Below the pieces are notes generated by a model, which saw nothing but the letters and a program-made list of their open reading frames with translations, did not search any database and had not been told where the DNA came from. A stretch of DNA of 64,000 nt from Deltaproteobacteria bacterium (lineage in GTDB: Bacteria; Desulfobacterota; Desulfomonilia; UBA1062): contig JAHDQN010000035.1 in the NCBI GenBank assembly GCA_018433775.1, forward strand, positions 1 through 64,000, written 5' to 3'. Below, one piece after another: positions 58,160 through 64,000 of the stretch. Position 1 is the stretch's first letter. Each line of letters opens with the position of its first letter. A program made the position numbers and the translations under genes.

Positions 58160-58328
58160 ATTCAATCCTACAGAGGGGGAAACCTGAGCTGCTCTTTCCA
58201 TGCGCGTACAGACTCCCAGAGCCGCCCGTCGCGTCGGGCACGGAACACCTGGCCTTGCAGGGAAGCGGGTGGGGAAGAAGGGCACGCTCTTCGTTAGAAG
58301 CCCGCGAAAAGGGGATGTACCGCCAAGG

Positions 58329-59501
58329 CTATCTCCCCGGAGGCCCGGGCCGTGTTTCCGGAGAGACATCCTCCCCTTCGAGGTCCATTTTCATGGAGAT
58401 GAAGTTGAAGAGATCACGCAGGGTCACGATGCCTTCCAGATGACCATGGTCCGTTACGAGGAGCCTGCTCACCCCTTCGCGATTCATTCTTGCCATCACC
58501 TTCATGGCATCGGTGGAAGGCTCGACCGTATTCTGCTCCGAGCATTTCGATACGATGTCTTCCACGTGCCTGCGGTCCCACTCTTCCCGGGGGACCTCCT
58601 TGATCCTGTCCAGGGTGATGCAACCTTCGAGATTCCCTGCATCGTCCTGCACGGGAAACATCTTGTAGTGATACTTGTAGAAATAGTCGTGAATGAGCTG
58701 GTCCAGAGACATGGCCGGAGAGACCGAGACCGGGTCTTTCTTCATGAACTGCCTGACCGTCTCGCCGCTTAAGGCCCGCTGCATGAGGAGCTGCGTGTAT
58801 GAGGTCTGGGACGCGCTCCTCAGGAACAGCCCGATGAGAACCCACCACATGCCGCCGATGAAGTTTCCGGTGATGATGTTCAAAACACCCATAAGGATGA
58901 GCGCCAGTCCGAAACCGGCCCCGATCCGGGTCGCGATCCGGGTCGCCCAGCGAAGGTTGCCCTTCCACCTCCACAGGACCGACCGCAGGACCCTGCCGCC
59001 GTCGAGCGGATACGCAGGGACGAGGTTGAAGGCGGCCAGAACGAAGTTGATGACAGCCAGATAGTTGAAAACGGCCCCCACCGGCGCAGGCCATTGTGCC
59101 TGGATCCCGAACCGGTATACGCCATAGAATACGAAGCCCAGAAAAATACTCGACAGAGGCCCCGCAATAGCCATGAAGAATTCGGTCCTGGAGTCGTTCG
59201 GCTCTTCGTTCATCTCGGAGACGCCGCCGAAGACGAACAGGGTGATCCCTCTGATGTCGAGGCCGAACTCACGCGACACCAGCGAGTGGCTCATCTCGTG
59301 AAAAATGATTGAAAAGAACAGTCCAAGGGCGCCGATCACGCCCATAATCCAGTAGGTGAGTGTTGAGAAGCCCTGGTAGTAGTAGGGAAAGAATCCAGCG
59401 GCCAGGGTCCAGGTAATGAGCACGGCGATGATGACCCAGCTCAGATCGAGATAGACGGTAAACCCGAAGAGCCTGAATACCTGTATGCGTTTCCCAAACA
59501 T
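58329..59501 (-). CDS. M50 site-2 protease with CBS domains
   Basis: 390 residues. Several membrane helices; the zinc motif HEMSH (HExxH) lies in FHEMSHSLVSREFG and the second motif is NLVPAYPLDGG. The C-terminal ~120 residues form two CBS domains (MKKDPVSVSPAMSLDQL, VEPSTDAMKVM). Rip3-like intramembrane protease, possibly controlled by adenine nucleotides through CBS. A sigma-54-like site lies 122 bases upstream of the start. Confidence 0.93.
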   Translation of the reverse strand: MFGKRIQVFRLFGFTVYLDLSWVIIAVLITWTLAAGFFPYYYQGFSTLTYWIMGVIGALGLFFSIIFHEMSHSLVSREFGLDIRGITLFVFGGVSEMNEEPNDSRTEFFMAIAGPLSSIFLGFVFYGVYRFGIQAQWPAPVGAVFNYLAVINFVLAAFNLVPAYPLDGGRVLRSVLWRWKGNLRWATRIATRIGAGFGLALILMGVLNIITGNFIGGMWWVLIGLFLRSASQTSYTQLLMQRALSGETVRQFMKKDPVSVSPAMSLDQLIHDYFYKYHYKMFPVQDDAGNLEGCITLDRIKEVPREEWDRRHVEDIVSKCSEQNTVEPSTDAMKVMARMNREGVSRLLVTDHGHLEGIVTLRDLFNFISMKMDLEGEDVSPETRPGPPGR

Positions 59502-59622
59502 GCGTCATCTCCCTTTGGGCAGGCTTCAGCCGCGCGGCGAAAGATTTCCCTGCCGGCATCGCGGAAGACTCTAGGATTGTGCCTTTACGATCCGGCGGAA
59601 CCGCGCTCGCCGGAAAACAAAC

Positions 59623-59638
59623 TACAATGATTATGCCA
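59623..59638 (-). promoter_or_regulatory. Sigma-54-like promoter of the M50 gene
   Basis: Minus strand: TGGCATAATCATTGTA. GG and GT are ten bases apart. The transcript would start about 110 bases before the gene. Confidence 0.45.
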
Positions 59639-59828
59639 AAAATCCGGCCTCCTGGAATCGGCACTGCCCCCCAGATATTAGCCGGTGGCGCCCATGTACG
59701 CGAGCCAGGCGCCCGTCCGGAAAAACAAGACGATTCCCGCGCAGGGGGACACTCTCTCCGGCGGATCGTCACAGGTCTGTGAATGATGGGTTCCGGCATG
59801 CACAGGACAGAGGAGGGATGCCGGGCTC

Positions 59829-59844
59829 TGGCATCCTTTTTGTA
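59829..59844 (+). promoter_or_regulatory. Sigma-54-like promoter of the UPF0182 gene
   Basis: TGGCATCCTTTTTGTA. GG and GT are ten bases apart. Transcription would start near 59855, about 66 bases before the ATG. Confidence 0.5.
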
Positions 59845-59920
59845 AATCCGTGCGGGCATGTCTGCCGGACAGTGCCGCCCCAATGCCCTGCTTCAACTCG
59901 AAAAACATTAAGGAGTTCGC

Positions 59921-62650
59921 ATGAAGCACAGAATGACCGCCCTGCTCGTTGTCCTCGCCGTCATCGCAGTCGCATCCATCGTTCTCCTCTCGTTTTTCTC
60001 CAGACTCCTCGTTCAGTGGCTCTGGATGGACAAGCTCGAATACGGGGTCATCTTCTGGAAAAGCCTCCTCCTGAGGGTCGCCATTTCGATCACGGTCTTC
60101 GCGGCTGTATTCTCGGCCTTTCTGCTCAACTCCTGCATGCTCATCCGCAGGGTCTTCCACTTCAATTCCGAGATCTTCGTACGTCTCGGCGACCCGGGTG
60201 GGAGACGGCTCACCGTGGTGTCCGAAGAGAATCTTCTCCCCTTCTCGATGGCGCGCCTCATCGCGTTTGCGGCCTCGCTTGGCTTTGCCTTTGTTTTCTC
60301 CATGATCCTGCAGAACACCTGGGATGTCCTGCTGCGCTACATCTGGCGGGAGCCTTTCGGGGAGACTGACCCAATCTATGATCTCGACATCGGGTTTTAC
60401 CTGTTCGAGCTCCCCTTCTTCGAGACCATTCAGAACAGCCTCTCGGCACTGTTTCTGATCCTCCTGGCCGCTACCGTCCTCATCTATATATTCCTCGACA
60501 GGATCCGGCTCGAGAAAACAATGATGACCTCCATCAGCCATTCCGTTCTGACACATGTATCCATCCTGGCAATTCTCTTCCTCCTGAGCTTTGCGGCAGG
60601 TTATCTGCTGGACCGGTACCAGCTTCTCTACTCGGCTCAGGGGGTTGTGTACGGCATGGGCTATACGGACTATCACGTGGTCAGAATCAGCCTGTGGGTG
60701 ATGTTCGGCGCCACCCTGCTGCTGGCGGCGATTCTTGCCGCCAACGTGTTCCTGAGAAGCCTGACCCTCCTGGTCTCATCGGTCGGAGGGTTCGCCCTTC
60801 TTGCCTTTGTCCTGCTGGGAATCGTGCCGTTCTTCGTGGGAAAGTTCTTTGTGCAGCCCAATGAGCTCCAGAAGGAGCTGCCCTTTATTGAAAACAATAT
60901 CACCATGACCAGGAAGGCATACATGCTCGACAAGACCCGCGAGGTCCCCTATGCCTCGGTCACGGGGCTCACCCCGGCCGACATCCTGGAAAACCGGGAT
61001 ACCATCAGCAACATACGGCTCTGGGACTGGAGACCGATTCTGCAGACCTATCAGCAGGCGCAGGAAATCCGGCTCTACTATCACTTCTATCAGGTGGACG
61101 TGGACCGGTACCATCTCCCGGGGGCAGGCTACCGGCAGGTGATGCTCTCGGCCCGGGAACTCTCCGAAGAGTTGCCCGAGCGGGCCAGGACCTGGGTGAA
61201 CAGGTATCTCCAGTTCACCCACGGCTACGGGCTCGCCATGAGCTTCGTGTCCGAGGCGGTGGCAGAGGGTCTCCCCCGCTACGTGATCCAGGACATCGTC
61301 CCGGTCTCCGAGTACCTGGAGGTCACCCGGCCTGAGATCTATTACCCCGAAAAAACCCCGGGCCATCGGATCGTGAACACCGGCATCGCGGAGCTCGACT
61401 ATCCCAAAGGGGAAGGCAACGTCTACACCCGCTACCAGGGCTCCGGCGGTCTGCCCTTGGACGGCTTCTGGAAAAGGCTTCTGTTTGCCTGGCATGTCAA
61501 CGACATCAACATCCTGATCTCGGGCTACATTCTGCCGTCAAGCCGTATCCAACTCTGGAGAAACACTGAAGAGAGGGTGAGCCGGATCGTCCCCTTTCTC
61601 GTGCTGGACCGGGACCCCTACCTGGTGGTCAGCCGGGGAAGGCTCTACTGGATCCAGGACGCCTACACGGTCTCGGATAGATACCCATACGCCGAGCCCT
61701 ACCAGAACCGTCTCAACTATATCCGCAATTCGGTCAAGGCGGTCATCGACGCCTATGACGGGTCGGTCGCCCTGTATGTCTTTCATCCCGAAGACCCGGT
61801 CATCCGGGTGTACCAGAAGGCGTTCCCCGGGGTGTTCCGGGGGTGGGACGAGCTTCCCGGGCATCTGCTGGAGCACGTCCGTTATCCCGAGGATCTGTTC
61901 ACCGCCCAGATGGATCTCTACCGCACCTACCACATGAGAGTCCCCCAGGTATTCTACAACCAGGAGGATCTCTGGGCGTTCCCGCAGGAAAAGTATGCGG
62001 GAGAGTTCATCGACATGCAGCCCTATTATATGCTCATGCGCCTGCCCGGAGAGAAGCGGCTTCAGTACATCATGCTCCAGCCGCTCACCCCGCAGGACCG
62101 GAAGAACATGATCGCGTGGGCGGCGAGCAAATCTGACTTTCCCCGCTACGGCGAGCTCGTGGTCTACACACTTCCCAAGCAGCGGATCATCTACGGCCCC
62201 GAGCAGGTCAAGGCCATGATCGATCAGGACGACGTGATCTCCCAGCAGCTTTCCCTGTGGGATCAGCGTGGCTCCCGGGTGATAAGGGGAAATCTCCTGG
62301 TGATTCCCCTGGAGACATCGTTCCTCTATGTTGAGCCGGTTTTCCTGATCGCTGAGGGGACAAACCTCCCTCAGCTCAAACGGGTGATCATGGTCCACGG
62401 GCAGAGGGTGGTCATGGCACCGACCATATCCGAGGCCGTAAACGCGCTATTCGGCAAGAGAGAGGCCCGGGGTGAGGTGGAAGAAGAAGAACAGGGAGCC
62501 TCTGAGAAGGCCCGGGAGGATGTCCTTGAGGCGATGCAGCAGGCCGAGCAGACCCTGGGCCGGGGTGACTGGTCCGGGTTCGGCCAAGCCATGGACCGGC
62601 TCCGGGAGATCCTGAACCGGCCTGCCGGAGAAGAATCCACGGGCCGGTGA
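59921..62650 (+). CDS. UPF0182 family membrane protein
   Basis: 909 residues. About seven membrane helices in the first 320 residues, then a large extracytoplasmic domain (KAYMLDKTREVPYAS, LDYPKGEGNVYTRYQGSGG, ENRLNYIRNSVKAVIDAYDG) typical of UPF0182, and an acidic coiled-coil C-terminus. The function of the family is unknown to me. It is divergent from the M50 protease with shared control DNA, so a shared envelope-stress role is a guess. Confidence 0.93.
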   Translation: MKHRMTALLVVLAVIAVASIVLLSFFSRLLVQWLWMDKLEYGVIFWKSLLLRVAISITVFAAVFSAFLLNSCMLIRRVFHFNSEIFVRLGDPGGRRLTVVSEENLLPFSMARLIAFAASLGFAFVFSMILQNTWDVLLRYIWREPFGETDPIYDLDIGFYLFELPFFETIQNSLSALFLILLAATVLIYIFLDRIRLEKTMMTSISHSVLTHVSILAILFLLSFAAGYLLDRYQLLYSAQGVVYGMGYTDYHVVRISLWVMFGATLLLAAILAANVFLRSLTLLVSSVGGFALLAFVLLGIVPFFVGKFFVQPNELQKELPFIENNITMTRKAYMLDKTREVPYASVTGLTPADILENRDTISNIRLWDWRPILQTYQQAQEIRLYYHFYQVDVDRYHLPGAGYRQVMLSARELSEELPERARTWVNRYLQFTHGYGLAMSFVSEAVAEGLPRYVIQDIVPVSEYLEVTRPEIYYPEKTPGHRIVNTGIAELDYPKGEGNVYTRYQGSGGLPLDGFWKRLLFAWHVNDINILISGYILPSSRIQLWRNTEERVSRIVPFLVLDRDPYLVVSRGRLYWIQDAYTVSDRYPYAEPYQNRLNYIRNSVKAVIDAYDGSVALYVFHPEDPVIRVYQKAFPGVFRGWDELPGHLLEHVRYPEDLFTAQMDLYRTYHMRVPQVFYNQEDLWAFPQEKYAGEFIDMQPYYMLMRLPGEKRLQYIMLQPLTPQDRKNMIAWAASKSDFPRYGELVVYTLPKQRIIYGPEQVKAMIDQDDVISQQLSLWDQRGSRVIRGNLLVIPLETSFLYVEPVFLIAEGTNLPQLKRVIMVHGQRVVMAPTISEAVNALFGKREARGEVEEEEQGASEKAREDVLEAMQQAEQTLGRGDWSGFGQAMDRLREILNRPAGEESTGR

Positions 62651-62856
62651 GGCCGTATCGCACAGGCAGGGAAACGTCCACAAATATACAGGCCGAAGTT
62701 CCCCGGGGCGCCGCACCGGCTCGAAAGGGTGCAGCCGCACCTGATGCGGCCTTTGATCTCTCCTGCCTTTAACCTTATATGTGTAAGCAGGGGATGCGGC
62801 GTCCTCCATGGCTCTGCACCCCTGCGAAAAACTATAGCTTCAGAGGTCTTGTACTC

Positions 62857-64000
62857 ATGCACGGACCGAACGGCCATCTTGAAAGGCACAGGGCTCAGCG
62901 GGCCCAGGGGCACGCCGGGCACGCACAGGCTCACTCCGCCCGGATGATCGAGGATTTCAGGAGGAGATTCCTCGTATCGCTCGTCATCACCTTCCCGGTA
63001 CTGGCCCTTTCGCCCCTGATTCAAGATTTTCTGGGCATGCCCCCGGTCATCGGGGGCCGGGCCGATCTCCGGGCGCTCTTCGTCCTCTCCTCCATCGTTT
63101 ACTTCTACGGCGGTGCCCCCTTTGTCAGAGGCCTGGTGAACGAGCTTAAGGACAGGCAACCGGCCATGATGACCCTCATCGGGCTCGCCATAACCGTTGC
63201 CTATGTCTACAGCACCGCCGTGGTGTTCGGCCTCCCCGGCATGGTGTTCTACTGGGAGCTGGCCACCCTGATCGATGTGATGCTGCTGGGTCACTGGCTG
63301 GAGATGCGCTCGGTCACGCGTGCTTCCGGCGCGCTCGAGGAGTTGGTGAAGCTCATGCCCATCCGGGCCGGCCGGGTGAGGGAGGACGGCGGTATCGAAG
63401 ACGTGCCCGTCGAAGACCTGCGGGAGGGAGATCTCGTGCTCGTGAAGCCCGGGGAAAAGGTGCCCGTCGACGGGGTTGTCGTGGAGGGGAGGACCACGGT
63501 GGACGAGAGCATGATCACCGGAGAGAGCCTGCCCGCGGAAAAGAACGAAGGCGACGGGGTCATCGGGGGCGTGATCAACGGCGAGTCCGCCGTCACCATA
63601 AAGGTGACTCGCACCGGGGAGAACACATATCTCTCCCAGGTGATCGACATGGTGAGAAAGGCCCAGGAATCGAAATCCCGCGCCCAGGTGCTCTCGGACA
63701 GGGCGGCCTTCTGGCTTACCATCATCAGCCTGTCCGTGGGCGTCATCACGCTCGTCACCTGGCTGGTCCTCGGCCGGGAGTTCGTGTTCGCCCTTGCCCG
63801 GATGGTCACGGTCATGGTCATCACCTGCCCCCATGCCCTGGGGCTCGCGGTGCCCCTGGTGGTGGCGGTGTCCACCACCCTGGCAGCCAGGAACGGGCTG
63901 CTCATCAACGACCGCTCCGCGTTCGAGAGGGCCCGGGACATCGACGCCATCGTGTTCGACAAGACGGGAACGCTCACCCGGGGACGGTTTGCCGTGGTGA
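62857..64000 (+). CDS. copB: CopB-type heavy-metal P-type ATPase (3' end outside window)
   Basis: 381 codons visible; the C-terminal part is beyond the window. A His-rich N-terminus (HGPNGHLERHRAQ) replaces the usual Cys-rich metal domain. The actuator motif reads TGES, the ion motif is Cys-Pro-His at residues 324-326 (TCPHALGLAVP), and the phosphorylated Asp is D368 in DKTGTLT. CPH and the His-rich tail place it in the P1B-3 (CopB) group that exports copper or silver. AGAGGT precedes the ATG. Membrane protein. Confidence 0.93.
   Translation, partial: MHGPNGHLERHRAQRAQGHAGHAQAHSARMIEDFRRRFLVSLVITFPVLALSPLIQDFLGMPPVIGGRADLRALFVLSSIVYFYGGAPFVRGLVNELKDRQPAMMTLIGLAITVAYVYSTAVVFGLPGMVFYWELATLIDVMLLGHWLEMRSVTRASGALEELVKLMPIRAGRVREDGGIEDVPVEDLREGDLVLVKPGEKVPVDGVVVEGRTTVDESMITGESLPAEKNEGDGVIGGVINGESAVTIKVTRTGENTYLSQVIDMVRKAQESKSRAQVLSDRAAFWLTIISLSVGVITLVTWLVLGREFVFALARMVTVMVITCPHALGLAVPLVVAVSTTLAARNGLLINDRSAFERARDIDAIVFDKTGTLTRGRFAVV

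Larger units (their letters stand above)
57857..58328 (-). other. Leader and control region of gap
   Basis: CCCCCCAC (57941-57948) and GTGGGGGG (57953-57960) form a strong hairpin in the 5' leader. The sigma-54-like promoter (58055-58070) and dyad (58144-58159) are listed separately. A 58-codon frame (57838-58014) with a fair ribosome-binding site overlaps the gap start, but its product is Pro/Gly/Ser-rich and unlike a real protein. Confidence 0.45.
59502..59920. other. Divergent control region of the M50 and UPF0182 genes
   Basis: No gene seen. It has one sigma-54-like site for each direction (59623-59638 minus, 59829-59844 plus). Between them lies the perfect palindrome TCACAGGTCTGTGA at 59769-59782 and a half-site GCACAGGACA at 59800-59809. 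TGTC-N5-GACA occurs at 59859-59871, close to the plus-strand start site. Confidence 0.5.

Overview
The window is GC-rich, densely packed bacterial chromosome with no rRNA, tRNA, CRISPR array or insertion sequence that I could see. Gene content (purine synthesis, a 600-residue acyl-CoA dehydrogenase, a superoxide reductase, a second N-type ATPase, many two-component and sigma-54-type signalling genes, an AmmeMemoRadiSam enzyme) suggests an anaerobic or microaerophilic Desulfobacterota-like (deltaproteobacterial) organism. This is an inference from family content, not a phylogenetic result.

Region 1 (1-31 kb) is mostly housekeeping. A minus-strand operon runs ricT, metG, a DUF3391-like gene, an HDOD gene, a GGDEF gene and purB. 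Opposite it lie exbB/exbD, a receiver protein with glgC, then rimO-kdsD, an esterase, an inorganic pyrophosphatase with a probable 5' frameshift, an ATP-grasp enzyme and a flavin reductase-like protein. An acyl-CoA dehydrogenase follows, with a textbook sigma-70 promoter overlapped by a FadR-like palindrome. Next come a lipase-like hydrolase, a REP-like perfect hairpin, metK-ahcY, thrC, purC, a Nudix hydrolase, purH-purD-purE-tsaC, a hotdog thioesterase and a radical SAM enzyme.

Region 2 (31-39.6 kb) is regulatory: a hybrid histidine kinase, an NtrC-family regulator, an orphan copy of that regulator's DNA-binding domain, a superoxide reductase lacking the usual catalytic lysine, a LonB-like protein without P-loop or protease domain, and an RpoH-like sigma factor.

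Region 3 (39.7-64 kb) looks like an energy and stress island. It holds a universal stress protein, a decayed PEP synthase, an N-ATPase operon (atpD-C-Q-B-E-F-A-G, without atpR), a PfkB sugar kinase, a 2-hydroxyacid dehydrogenase, an FKBP-like protein, a MutM-type glycosylase, galT-treT (sugar nucleotides, trehalose), PolX, a soluble kinase, GAPDH, an M50 protease with CBS domains, a UPF0182 membrane protein and the start of a CopB-type P-ATPase.

The most interesting signal joins regions 2 and 3. Five intergenic sites (before the orphan HTH gene, galT-treT, gapA, the M50 protease and UPF0182) share the pattern TGGCA-N8-TTGT, which has sigma-54 -24/-12 geometry with T in place of the -12 C. Three of them also have a TGTC-N6-(A/G)AC dyad upstream. 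With the kinase, the NtrC-family regulator and its orphan HTH copy next door, this suggests a local sigma-54 regulon that drives the island.
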